Shown: positions 18,090 to 26,579 of the stretch, piece after piece
Numbering within the stretch: position 1 is the stretch's first letter
Layout of the letters: every line of letters begins with the position of its first letter
NCBI GenBank assembly: GCA_964495075.1
Contig: CAZBUJ010000008.1
Coordinates: 58,148 to 122,147, forward strand
Source of the DNA: JAFGJQ01 sp964495075
GTDB lineage: Bacteria; Planctomycetota; Phycisphaerae; UBA1845
DNA length: 64,000 nt
Direction: 5' to 3'
Program-made: the position numbers and the translations under genes
Notes under the pieces: generated by a model
What the model was told of the DNA's origin: nothing
What the model saw: only the letters and a program-made list of their open reading frames with translations
Database searches by the model: none

Positions 18090-20495
18090 CTACGGCTCAC
18101 CCGGCGGCCCCGGCTGCCAGGGCGGAATCCCCAGGAAAGCCTCCGTCTCATCCAGCATGGCCCGGGCATAGCCGGGGTTGTGCGATCCGTAGGACCGGTC
18201 GTTCTGCACCAGGTCGTAGTTGAACTTGGCGATGTAGTACTGGGCCTGCAGCGACGGCGGCAGCCACTCCGGATCGATGTAGTCGGGCGAATCGGGATCG
18301 AAGTAGGGTGTGATCGCCGCCAGCCGGGTCCGGATCTCGTCGCGGGCCATCTCCACCAGGGTGGTGGCCGACTCCTCGGAGTGGCACGGCTCGCACGCCC
18401 GCATGTTGGCCACGAAGAGGTGCCCGCTGTCCACCGGCTGATCCGGACCCCCGTAGGGCTCCTGGTGCACGTGGCACTGCACGCACTCGGTGGGGATCCC
18501 CCACCAGTGCTCGGTCACGGGTCGGGTCATCGGCGTGCCGTCGAGTTCGTACCCGCCGTAGCTGTGGAGGACTTCGGTCTGGGCCTGACCCGGTTCCTCG
18601 CCCGGGGCCACGTCTTCCATCGTGTGGCAGTCCGCGCACATCTCATGGGCGGGCAGGCGAAGCTGCCCCTTGTTCGCACTGCCGTGCGGGTCATGACAGG
18701 CCACGCAGTCGATGTTGTTTGCGTCCCACACCGACGGTTTGTCGTCTTCGGGGGCGAGCCGGTACGCGGCCGAGTGGCACCGCATGCAGTCGTCCTCGAA
18801 GTCCGCCTCCCACATGATGTCGAACAGCGCAGTCGAGTGCTTCGACTCGGACCACTGCTCGTACTGCGGGTGGTGGTTCTCACCGCACAGCCCGTGGCAG
18901 GACTGGTGGCACGCCCCGCACAGTTCGGCGTTCATGTCAATGTTCAAGTGGAAGACCTCGGGGTCGATCACGTGGTTGCTGCCGGGGCCGTGGCAGTTCT
19001 CGCACTGGATGTCGGCAAGTTCCGGTGTGGTGGCCAGATCGACGAACCCGCTCGGCTCGCCGTAGCCAACCGAGTGGCAGGGGAAGCACAATTCGTTGTC
19101 GCCGGCTCCGTCCTCGATCAGCGTGTCGAACGCGGTGGCGTGAATCGTCTCACTCCAGGAGGCGTGGTTCTCTTCGTGGCACTCAATGCAGTACGAATGA
19201 CCCACGTAAGTGGCCGCGCTGACCAATGGCCCCGTGAAGTTCCGGCCGAACACCCGGTGGTCATCGAGATCCACGTCGCCGTCGTCGTCCGCGTCGGACT
19301 TTGCGAAATGCCCGGCGTCGCACTCCGGCGGCATCGTCGTCGAGTCAGGGCCGCTCATGCAGGCCGCGAACAGGACGTGGTCGTCGAGGTCGACGTCGCA
19401 GTCCAGATCGATCGCCCCGAGCGAGCGGCCGAAGGGGTCCACGCCGGCCGGCGCGAAAACATCCGGGCATGAGTCGCACACGTCGCCCACCTCGTCGCCA
19501 TCGAGATCGTTCTGGTTCCAGTGGTGCAACTGCGGGCAATTGTCGCAGGCGTCGCCGATGGCGTCGTCATCCAGGTCGCTTTGATCCACGTTGCTTTGGA
19601 ACGGGCAGTTGTCGCATACGTCGCCGATCGTGTCCTCGTCGATGTCGTCCTGCTCCGGGTTGTACCGGGAGGGACAGTTATCGGCGGAATCGGGGACGCC
19701 GTCGCCGTCGTCATCGTCGGGGAACGACACCAGCGGCCAGACTCGCTGGGCGGCCTGGTAGACCGGGGCGGGGCCCGTGTCTCCCGGCGCCTGGACCCAG
19801 GCAATGATCTTGACGTTCTCCCGCATGTCCCAGCTCGGCCCGTCGATGTAGAACGGAGCGGCCGCGATCTGTGTCTCGCCGGGTTCCAGGTCATAGTCTG
19901 TCGTCGGGGCCGCCTGGATGAACGCGTTGCGGTGGTACTCATGGTCCGGCGGCCAATGGTCCAGCACTTGGGCCATGTAGATGCGGACCGGCTTGGCCGT
20001 CCCGTCCTCTTCCAGTCGCACCGTGACAAACGCCACGTACGACTGCGGCTCCTCCTCGATGACCTCGAGATCCAGGGTGATGTCGGTGGGAACTTCCCGC
20101 CCGGGCAGGAAGTGGTTGGTGCGATAGATGGTGTACTGACGATCGTAGTCCGGTACGGCGCCTTCCACGCCGGGCTCGCCGTCGAAGTAGGCGGTGGGCG
20201 TGTAGAGGCCGCCGTGGTACGCCCAGCGCGCGTCGCCCCACTCCGTCACGTACTCATCGAACACATGGTACTGCACGAAGATGAAGGTGTCCGGGTACAC
20301 GTCGACGAGGCGACTGAGCGCCGGGCCGGCATAGCTGCAGCCTCCGCACCAGACATCGGTGAACTCTTCGCACAGGACGTGGCGGTCGGCGGCGGCGGCC
20401 CCCGTCGACAACGCGCCGGCGGCGATCGTGGCGCACAGCACCACCCGCCCGCTCAGCCATACCGTCCCGGTCATCCAGTCAGGATTGGTCTTCAT
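18090..20495 (-). CDS. Omp28/thioredoxin-like domain fused to nonahaem cytochrome c, hydrogenase operon
   Basis: 801 aa. The signal peptide (about 1-35) ends GAAAA. The thioredoxin-like Omp28 domain (about 36-235) has CGGC at about residue 50. Four thrombospondin-3-like calcium repeats (DNCPxxxxxDQxDxD, about 245-330) and a dockerin-like pair (about 350-400) follow. The C-terminal half has nine CxxCH haem sites: CIECH, CFPCH, CENCH, CGACH, CMRCH, CVACH, CADCH, CVQCH and CEPCH. It resembles cytochrome c554/OmcA-like electron carriers. First gene of the hydrogenase operon, 31 bases before the small subunit, so probably its electron partner. Start 20495 has GAGG 6 bases upstream. Confidence 0.88.
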   Translation of the reverse strand: MKTNPDWMTGTVWLSGRVVLCATIAAGALSTGAAAADRHVLCEEFTDVWCGGCSYAGPALSRLVDVYPDTFIFVQYHVFDEYVTEWGDARWAYHGGLYTPTAYFDGEPGVEGAVPDYDRQYTIYRTNHFLPGREVPTDITLDLEVIEEEPQSYVAFVTVRLEEDGTAKPVRIYMAQVLDHWPPDHEYHRNAFIQAAPTTDYDLEPGETQIAAAPFYIDGPSWDMRENVKIIAWVQAPGDTGPAPVYQAAQRVWPLVSFPDDDDGDGVPDSADNCPSRYNPEQDDIDEDTIGDVCDNCPFQSNVDQSDLDDDAIGDACDNCPQLHHWNQNDLDGDEVGDVCDSCPDVFAPAGVDPFGRSLGAIDLDCDVDLDDHVLFAACMSGPDSTTMPPECDAGHFAKSDADDDGDVDLDDHRVFGRNFTGPLVSAATYVGHSYCIECHEENHASWSETIHATAFDTLIEDGAGDNELCFPCHSVGYGEPSGFVDLATTPELADIQCENCHGPGSNHVIDPEVFHLNIDMNAELCGACHQSCHGLCGENHHPQYEQWSESKHSTALFDIMWEADFEDDCMRCHSAAYRLAPEDDKPSVWDANNIDCVACHDPHGSANKGQLRLPAHEMCADCHTMEDVAPGEEPGQAQTEVLHSYGGYELDGTPMTRPVTEHWWGIPTECVQCHVHQEPYGGPDQPVDSGHLFVANMRACEPCHSEESATTLVEMARDEIRTRLAAITPYFDPDSPDYIDPEWLPPSLQAQYYIAKFNYDLVQNDRSYGSHNPGYARAMLDETEAFLGIPPWQPGPPGEP

Positions 20496-20947
20496 CCTTG
20501 GCCTCGCTTTTCGCTGTCTGAATGCCATCCCATGCGCAGTCAGCATTGAGTGTTCAGAGCGCGCCGGCCCGACATGCTCACGTACGCTGGATAGGTCTAT
20601 TATTACGCAAACAAAATGAGAGATTCAAGGAAGTTGTTTACGGCGCAGTGATTTACAGGAATGCCGCAGCGTGACACGGCCGCTGTCACTCGAATTATTT
20701 CATACGATGGCGCCGCGTCGCGCGAGCGGATACAGTATCGTTTTGGCCCGATATCCAAAAACGGTCGATCGCGATGGTGAGGCGGTGGTGCGATCAGGTC
20801 GACGAAGTGAATCGAACCGCGACAAAGTTGTGGACATGCCGGAACGCGGGGCGGGCGGCCTGCCCCGCCGACCGGGCCGCGAAAAAGTGGGCGGCGAGAC
20901 TTTCCTTTCCCCCGATTTTCGGTACACTTCCGGACGCCGACGAAGCA
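20496..20947. other. Intergenic region between the hydrogenase operon and tRNA-Ser
   Basis: Apart from the candidate promoter at 20599-20628, nothing coding is seen. The stretch 20590-20720 is distinctly AT-richer than its surroundings. Confidence 0.4.
20599..20628 (-). promoter_or_regulatory. Candidate sigma-70-type promoter of the hydrogenase operon
   Basis: On the minus strand TTGAAT (20628-20623), an 18-base spacer and AATAAT (20604-20599) lie about 105 bases before the cytochrome start. They sit in an AT-rich stretch unusual for this window. No regulator site is identified. Confidence 0.4.
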
Positions 20948-21038
20948 GGAGAGGTGGCTGAGTGGCTTAAAGCAACGGTTTGCTAAACCGTCGTACGGGA
21001 TCAAACCTGTACCGGGGGTTCGAATCCCCCCCTCTCCG
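20948..21038 (+). tRNA. tRNA-Ser (anticodon GCT)
   Basis: A 91-base class II tRNA. The acceptor arm GGAGAGG pairs with CCTCTCC, followed by discriminator G. The anticodon arm ACGGTTT-GCT-AAACCGT reads AGC/AGU. A long variable arm follows, then a T arm GGGGG-TTCGAAT-CCCCC. The 3' CCA is not encoded. Isolated, with no other RNA gene nearby. Confidence 0.97.
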
Positions 21039-21669
21039 TTTACATGCCAAACATCTGTCCGGTCTACCAACCCCCGTGCCATGGCCTTGGCCGTGGGCCC
21101 GGATCCCCCTGAACAACCGAGCCCATGCCAGCCCGTCGAGCCCACGCGCAGCGATCAGTCACCCACTACGTCCCGGCACGCCGGCCGAGCGGGCGGTACA
21201 TCACATATCGGACCGACAACCTGGCCGCGTACCGGAAGCGCTCGTCCGCCGTCTCAGCAAGACAGGTGGCGGCCAGACGTGGATGGGACTGCTTCACTGA
21301 TACGAATGGTGTTTCCCCACCGGGAGATTCGCCGTTCCGTGGCTTTCACCACGCGAATCATACGAGCCGCATCAACTGATCATCTTGACCGAATCAACAG
21401 TGCTGTAAAGAGACACGGCACCGCCTCGACGGGCGTGGCAAAGGCAGCCCGTCCGCCGCGTTTCGTGATTGGTGATTCGTGCTTCGTCATTCTCCGGCCC
21501 GCGCGCCGCCCGCCGCCGAACCTGGGGTCGGTGGCGGGGGAGCCGACCACCCAGCGCGCGCAGAAGCAGGGCCGGAGCATCTGCTCCGACCCTGCGAATT
21601 GTCGGTACGCGAAGTGCTATACCGGGCTTCACGCGATGCCCGCGTGAAGCGTGTGAACCCTGGCCGCGA
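21039..21669. other. Intergenic region after tRNA-Ser
   Basis: No gene is supported. It contains one copy of the dispersed AT-rich repeat at 21461-21495. The remaining sequence shows no conserved reading frame. Confidence 0.5.
21461..21495 (-). repeat. Copy of dispersed AT-rich repeat
   Basis: On the minus strand it reads GAGAATGACGAAGCACGAA followed by TCACCAATCACGAAA, the same pattern as the copies at 1629, 14245 and 55539. It does not overlap a credible gene. Confidence 0.55.
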
Positions 21670-21903
21670 CTACTCGGTGGGCTCGGCGCGCGACGGGGCG
21701 GCGGTGAAGCGATCGTCGTAGAACGTGGCCGTCCCAAAGTCGTCCTGGAACAGGTCAAAGACCGCATCGTTGTCCCAGACGAACTCGTAGGCCGCGGCCA
21801 GACCCGCATCCCACAGGATGCGACCCCACCAAGTGTTAAAGCAGCCCGCAAACGCGGTACCACCCAGGGCCACAATAGCCATGGTCTTCGTCATTTTGCC
21901 CAT
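21670..21903 (-). CDS. Small putative lipoprotein, tandem family copy 1
   Basis: 77 aa, no known family recognised. A short signal (MGKMTKTMAIVALGG) leads to a lipobox-like FAGC at residue 21. Then come an amphipathic stretch NTWWGRILWDAGLAAAYEFVW and the acidic motif DNDAVFDLFQDDFG. AGGAGG lies 8 bases before the ATG. Nearly identical at DNA level to copy 2, and related to copy 3. Predicted location is the inner face of the outer membrane or the periplasm; function unknown. Confidence 0.75.
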   Translation of the reverse strand: MGKMTKTMAIVALGGTAFAGCFNTWWGRILWDAGLAAAYEFVWDNDAVFDLFQDDFGTATFYDDRFTAAPSRAEPTE

Positions 21904-21939
21904 TACTTGGACCTCCTTGAAAAAGTTCGCGAACTCGCG
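21672..21939 (-). repeat. Tandem duplication, unit A (gene plus leader)
   Basis: About 268 bases closely match 22177-22441, covering the small lipoprotein gene, its AGGAGG site and upstream TTCGCGAACTCGCG. The match ends soon after the leader, indicating a recent segmental duplication of gene plus leader. Confidence 0.75.
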
Positions 21940-22174
21940 TGCCCGGCGTTTGCCGGGCGTATCGCTCCAACAGTTAACCAGTTAACCGATGAATCCTTGC
22001 ACCACAAGGGTGAACTGCATTCGTTGTCTGCACCCTGCCGCGAAGCGCACGCTGCGCTCCGCAGGCCGCCCGCATCACCTCACGCTACCCGTTCTCAAAC
22101 GAGCGGTGCCCCTGACCGGGTGGCCAAGCGAAACCCCGTCGAACACACCCGCGCCTGCCGCGCCTCCACCCGGT

Positions 22175-22405
22175 TTACTCGGGTTCGGCCCGCGACGGGT
22201 TCGCCGTGAAACGGTCATCGTACAACGTGGCCGTCCCGAAGTCGTCCTGGAACAGGTCAAAGACCGCATCGTTGTCCCAGACGAACTCGTAGGCCGCGGC
22301 CAGACCGGCATCCCACAGGATGCGACCCCACCACGTGTTGAAGCAACCCGCAAACGCGGTGCCACCAAGGGCCACAACCGCCATGGTCGTCGTGATCTTG
22401 CCCAT
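22175..22405 (-). CDS. Small putative lipoprotein, tandem family copy 2
   Basis: 76 aa. Nearly identical to copy 1: GKITTTMAVVALGG signal, FAGC lipobox-like site, WDAGLAAAYEFVWDNDAV core and an acidic C-terminus. Two adjacent ATGs exist. The second (22405) is chosen because its distance from AGGAGG (7 bases) is better; the first is at 22408. No function is recognised. Confidence 0.75.
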   Translation of the reverse strand: MGKITTTMAVVALGGTAFAGCFNTWWGRILWDAGLAAAYEFVWDNDAVFDLFQDDFGTATLYDDRFTANPSRAEPE

Positions 22406-22441
22406 CATTGGACCTCCTTGAACATAGGTCGCGAACTCGCG
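22177..22441 (-). repeat. Tandem duplication, unit B
   Basis: This is the second arm of the duplication described for 21672-21939, about 505 bases apart. Differences between the arms are mostly single third-position changes, so coding constraint appears to act on both copies. Confidence 0.75.
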
Positions 22442-22604
22442 GGGCTGGCATCCACCAGGCCTGACGCCGAACACGTTGACCAGCTGATCGCGAACCCGTG
22501 CTCCGAAAAGTGAAACTTCCTAGTTGCCGAGTATCCTGCTCCGGTTCGCCCGGGATTCGGCGCCCGCGACGGCGTTGTCAGGATCTCACTGTTTCGCTAT
22601 CTCA

Positions 22605-22880
22605 CTATTCGCTGGCCAAAGGGCCAGGCACCATCAGTCCTTCCAGCTCCACCTCGGGCGGATCCGTCAACGGCACGTCGCCCAGGAGTTCGTCCGTCTC
22701 CGTCTCGTCCTGGAACAGATCAAGAACCGCACCGTTGTCCCAGACAAACTCGTAAGCCGTGGCCCACGCGGCACTGGACACAAAATGGCCCCCCATGCCG
22801 CCCCCCAGGCAACCGCCAAACTGAACCACGATGCCGCCCAAGGCGACGATGGCGAGAACTCTCGTCATTCTGCTGGCCAT
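22605..22880 (-). CDS. Small putative lipoprotein, tandem family copy 3 (divergent)
   Basis: 91 aa. It shares the pattern of copies 1 and 2: signal RMTRVLAIVALGGIVVQ, lipobox-like FGGC, glycine-rich LGGGMGG, and the core ATAYEFVWDNGAVLDLFQD. Its C-terminal 30 residues (acidic, Pro-rich) differ. AGGAGG lies 7 bases before ATG 22880; MTRV (22868) is an alternative. Divergence from copies 1 and 2 shows which residues the family conserves: Y/EFVWDN.AV.DLFQD. Confidence 0.72.
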   Translation of the reverse strand: MASRMTRVLAIVALGGIVVQFGGCLGGGMGGHFVSSAAWATAYEFVWDNGAVLDLFQDETETDELLGDVPLTDPPEVELEGLMVPGPLASE

Positions 22881-23589
22881 CAGTCGTCCTCCTTGTCGAT
22901 TGGGTCAACTGCGAACTCGGACGCTCGCATCCTCCGACGCAGGTTCCTGAACCCACTTCGCTGCCACGCAAGCCGAGCGATTCTCACCCCACCCAGCTTG
23001 CGTACGGGAACCAGTTGTCCGCCAATCCAATCGGTTCAGATGTCGCCAGTAGTACTCGCCTCGCCGAATCCGCGCTGCTTGGTTGATTCCGCGCCTCCAA
23101 GCTCACCCGGCAAGGCATCCGCTTTATATGCATCCCCTGCGTGTTGACCTGCGACACCCAGAGGGAATGATCACTCCCAGAAGCCTGTCTCCACTCGACC
23201 AGGCGCCGCTGCGACGACCTGTCTCGGGGCAAAATTCAAGCCCCGCTCATATTGGGCGAAGATTATGCCGAACCGCGTCGCCGTGGGCAAGCACAAATCC
23301 AACGATTTACGATTCTTTTTTCCACCTGCCACGCGTAGGAACGGGGCCGCGCCCAGAACCATAACTCCCTATATCGGCTAGCCTCTCGGCAATCCATTAA
23401 GGGTTTTTCTCGGACCTCGCATCAGTACTACTGCATTGGGCCCCGGCCGGCAAAGGGAAATGCAAATTCGGACCCCGGGATGCCCCGGACCCGGCCATAC
23501 TCCGACGACCGGGGTCGGTCGCGCAGCCAGCGGGCCCGGCGGCGTCCGCCGAGCCCGAGAATGCGTGGAACGGGATGCACCGCGACGAG
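22881..23589. other. Intergenic region, about 700 bases
   Basis: No convincing gene on either strand. It contains GCGAACTCGG at 22911-22920, the partial counterpart of the leader motif seen before copies 1 and 2. The rest shows no clear feature. Confidence 0.4.
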
Positions 23590-24513
23590 TCAGGCCGTAG
23601 TCGCCGTCAGCTCCTTCTGGATCGCCTGGGCGATCATGTGGTAGACGTTGCTGGGGATGACGTCCGTCTTCAGGATCGCCGCCAGCTCCTCGACGTCATT
23701 CTCGATCGAGTTGAGCGTATTGGCGAGGACGCCAAGATCGACGCCGATGAAGGCCATCGCCTCGGCACAGGTCAACGCGGCCGTCGACGGCGGGGGCAGC
23801 TCGCACAGCAACTGCGCCACCCGATCGGCCGCGTTCAGGACGCGGGCGATCCGGCACCCGGCGTCCGTCGGCTGGACGGTGTTGGACAGCTGGAGGTTGA
23901 CCGCCTTGCAGATCGGATCGGGCAATCCCCAGTCGGTCAGCACCATCGCCGACACCTCGGCGTGCGTAACGCCCACCGTTTCCCGCTCCTCATCTTCAGT
24001 CGGCATCGTGCCCTTGGGGCAGTACTGCAGCGCCACCGGGTCGTACTGCTCGCCGAGGGCGTTGGACAGGATGGCCACGCCGATGTCCGCCAGCAAGCCG
24101 CTGACGAAGGCTTCTTCGCGCAACTCGGGGGCAACCACGTCCGTGAGCCGGGCCGAGAGCACCGCGTTAACCAGCGAGCGCCGCCAGAAGTAGGTCACGT
24201 CGATCGACCCGGCCGGATACCGGTTCATCTGATCGACGAGACACCGGCCCAAAACCAGTGATCGCGTGCGTTTGGGTCCCAACAGCGTAAGGGCCTGCCG
24301 CAGCGAGGTCACCTCACGGGGCAGCCCGAACAGAGCTGAATTGGCCAGGCGGAGAATCTCGCTGACCGTGCCCGCGTCGGTCGACAGCACCTTGACGATG
24401 TCATCGTAGCTGAACTCGGGGTCGTTGGTGACTTCGAGGAACCGCATGACGACCTGGGGAATCGTGGGAACCGCCGCGGATTTCTTGATCGCCTCGATGA
24501 CGTGCGCGTTCAT
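23590..24513 (-). CDS. HDOD domain protein
   Basis: 307 aa. The HDOD domain spans about residues 10-210, with VPTIPQVVMRFLEVTNDP, the LANSALFGLPREVTSLRQAL segment and GLLADIGVAIL. HDOD domains are HD-like but lack the metal-binding HD pair, and act in signalling and cell-cycle or stress control. No kinase or cyclase domain is attached. Start has AGGGAG 10 bases upstream. No operon partner: the next minus-strand gene (ferredoxin) ends 271 bases away behind a terminator. Confidence 0.88.
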   Translation of the reverse strand: MNAHVIEAIKKSAAVPTIPQVVMRFLEVTNDPEFSYDDIVKVLSTDAGTVSEILRLANSALFGLPREVTSLRQALTLLGPKRTRSLVLGRCLVDQMNRYPAGSIDVTYFWRRSLVNAVLSARLTDVVAPELREEAFVSGLLADIGVAILSNALGEQYDPVALQYCPKGTMPTEDEERETVGVTHAEVSAMVLTDWGLPDPICKAVNLQLSNTVQPTDAGCRIARVLNAADRVAQLLCELPPPSTAALTCAEAMAFIGVDLGVLANTLNSIENDVEELAAILKTDVIPSNVYHMIAQAIQKELTATTA

Positions 24514-24720
24514 GGTTATCAGACTCCCTGCCTGTGGATGTCGCGCGGGCTGAGCGGCCGGCGCGGGTTTCTCACCACCTACTGGATGCTCATCGGAGAG
24601 TTGACGCGCCGGCCTTAGGTTGTATTAGGGCCCGCCATCCCGGGCGGAAGAGGCGTGAGGGGCTTGTCCCGAGGGGCCGCCGTGGTCCCGGCCGCCGCAT
24701 CGGGTGGGTCGGGCGCGCGC

Positions 24721-24747
24721 AAAAGGCGACGACTTATGGCCGTCGCC
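24721..24747 (-). terminator. Rho-independent terminator of the ferredoxin gene
   Basis: On the minus strand GGCGACG and CGTCGCC form a 7-bp stem with a 9-base loop followed by TTTT, 38 bases after the ferredoxin stop. Confidence 0.8.
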
Positions 24748-24784
24748 TCGCGTTTTGCGAATCCAGACCGAACCACCGACGAGG

Positions 24785-25021
24785 TTAGTCTTCCGGATAG
24801 AGCTTCTCGCCCGTCTCCTTATCCTCGATGAGGATGGCATCGGTCGGGCAGTTCTGGGCTGCCTCGAGGATGGCATCGCGGCCATCGGTAGACCCCTCCT
24901 TCACGATCGCCTTGTCCTCGTCGTCCATCTCGAAGGTCTCCGGGGCGTCACTGCAGCAGGCCCCGTCGCCGATGCAGGCGTCGCGATCGACACTGACCTT
25001 GAGTTTATCAATGTCCGGCAT
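24785..25021 (-). CDS. Single-cluster ferredoxin
   Basis: 78 aa, small and acidic. Motif C16-xx-D19-xx-C22 with a distant C58-Pro (QNCPTDAI) fits a monocluster ferredoxin. Asp19 stands at the second ligand position, as in the archaeal CxxDxxC ferredoxins, so a [4Fe-4S] cluster with an Asp ligand or a [3Fe-4S] cluster is likely. Cys23 adjoins the motif. Cytoplasmic electron carrier. ATG 25021 has GGGAG 8 bases upstream; the longer frame to 25039 is not supported. Confidence 0.88.
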   Translation of the reverse strand: MPDIDKLKVSVDRDACIGDGACCSDAPETFEMDDEDKAIVKEGSTDGRDAILEAAQNCPTDAILIEDKETGEKLYPED

Positions 25022-25327
25022 GAGAACGTCTCCCTTCAAGCGTGTACCAGGTTGCTCACGCTGCTACGTGCAGACAATCTGCCTTCAATACAGAAAGCCC
25101 GCCCCGACCGCAAGCGTGATTCAGACCCCCTTTACGACAAAGTGAGAGGATTGCATTTCGGTCCCGCGCGCCCGTACAATCCCGGCGAGTGCCGGCCGGT
25201 GCAAACATGGTTGACCGAGCCGCCTCTGTTTGATACTCAAAACAAACGTATTGAATGCTGAGCAGCCCGCGGCCGCGTTCCGCGGACGCCGCCGGGGGCG
25301 ATTTCACCCTCTGATCGGAGAGTGCCC

Positions 25328-25768
25328 GTGCTCGACGAACTTTTCACCTTGCAGGCGGAATTGAACCGACGTATCGGATTCGACACGGAAGGGCTCCGAG
25401 AGCACTTCGACCCTCTGAAGGCCGGGCGATGGCTCACCGACTACATCGCCGCCACCAGCAACGAGTTGGAGGAGTTGCGCGACTGCACCTATTGGAAGCA
25501 CTGGTGCGCCGAGGCGAAGGCGGGCCGCCGGTTCGAACTCCACGACCTGCAGAACGCACGCGTCGAGGTCATCGACCTGCTGTTCTTCTGGATCAGCATG
25601 GCCCAGTGTGTCGGGCTGGATGCGGCGGACGTGCGCGAACTCTACCTGAAGAAACTCGACGTGAACCACCGGCGCCAGGAGACCAACTACTCAATGAAGA
25701 ACAAGAACGAGTCGGACAACAAGGGCATCACGCTCGATGCCTGCCCGCCCGGCCGCGGCGCGGACTGA
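25328..25768 (+). CDS. All-alpha NTP pyrophosphohydrolase, dimeric dUTPase-like
   Basis: 146 aa. Metal-binding motif: NELEELRDCTYWKHW near residue 45, then ARVEVIDLLFFWISM near residue 80, i.e. the ExxE ... ExxD pattern of the all-alpha dUTPase/MazG superfamily. Known role of dimeric dUTPases: hydrolysis of dUTP to dUMP, keeping uracil out of DNA. Substrate specificity is inferred. GTG 25328 is preferred over GTG 25322 because the GGAG site lies 7 bases away from the former and 1 base from the latter. Confidence 0.75.
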   Translation: MLDELFTLQAELNRRIGFDTEGLREHFDPLKAGRWLTDYIAATSNELEELRDCTYWKHWCAEAKAGRRFELHDLQNARVEVIDLLFFWISMAQCVGLDAADVRELYLKKLDVNHRRQETNYSMKNKNESDNKGITLDACPPGRGAD

Positions 25769-25804
25769 CTTTCCGCCCAGGGCACCGCTGTTCAAAACGC
25801 GTCA

Positions 25805-26485
25805 TCAATCCGCCTCCAGCGCGTCATCCAACTCATCCAGCGAGTGAATCGTGTGTCGAGCCTGCCCCCCCGGGGGGGCGACGGCATCGGCATGCACGCC
25901 GCCGGGTCGGACGATCCGGACGGTCTGCCACCCCAGGCGATTGGGGGCCACAAAGTCTTTGGCCGGATTGTCGGAGACGTACAGGATCGCGTCCGGGGGC
26001 AACGCGAGTGACGCCATCATCCGTTCGAACGCCCGCGGATGCGGCTTCCAGTACTCCCGACCCCACTGGTCGGTGAGCAACACGGTGTGGAACATCTCCC
26101 GGATCCCCAGCGCGTTGAGCTTGGTATTCTGCGTGACCAGATAGCCGTCCGAGATTAGCCCCATCGGGATCTGGCCCCGGTAGCGGTCCAGGGCCGCCCG
26201 AGCGTCGGGAAAGAGTTCGATGATCGGATCGTGCGTCCGGTAGGTCTCCACCATCCGCGTCGCGCAGTCGTCGGGGTCCGTCACGCCGGCCTCCTCACAA
26301 AGCGCGTTGAACACCCGACCGCGCTGCGGTGATCGGGCCAGCTCCGCCATCCGGGCGGTGATATCGAAGGGCGCCGCGAGTCGGTCGGCAAACGCCCGGG
26401 CCACTGCGGCGAACCCACTTTGGACGTAGCTCCACTCGGGGTAGAGCGTATCATCGAGGTCGAACACGATGCCCTGGATTCGCAT
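25805..26485 (-). CDS. HAD-family hydrolase (putative phosphatase)
   Basis: 226 aa. HAD motif I FDLDDTLYP (nucleophile Asp9, acid Asp11), motif II MGLISDGY, motif III Lys in WKPHPRAFERMM, and motif IV VSDNPAKDF are all present, with an alpha-helical cap between I and II. Resembles small pyrimidine- or sugar-phosphate phosphatases; the substrate is unknown. AAGGA lies 5 bases before ATG. Divergent from cinA with 94 bases between. Confidence 0.9.
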   Translation of the reverse strand: MRIQGIVFDLDDTLYPEWSYVQSGFAAVARAFADRLAAPFDITARMAELARSPQRGRVFNALCEEAGVTDPDDCATRMVETYRTHDPIIELFPDARAALDRYRGQIPMGLISDGYLVTQNTKLNALGIREMFHTVLLTDQWGREYWKPHPRAFERMMASLALPPDAILYVSDNPAKDFVAPNRLGWQTVRIVRPGGVHADAVAPPGGQARHTIHSLDELDDALEAD

Positions 26486-26579
26486 GGCGGGTCCTTGCTC
26501 CCTGCCGTGGACAGGTCAATGCGTGGATGCCCCGCGGCGCCTTTCGGTCGCCGTCGTCCGATGATACTCTATTTCGACG

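Noticed and set aside
20603..21145. 181-codon reading frame on the minus strand across the tRNA
   Set aside because: It is antisense to tRNA-Ser; the peptide GGIRTPGTGLIPYDGLANRCF is a known artefact of serine tRNA genes.
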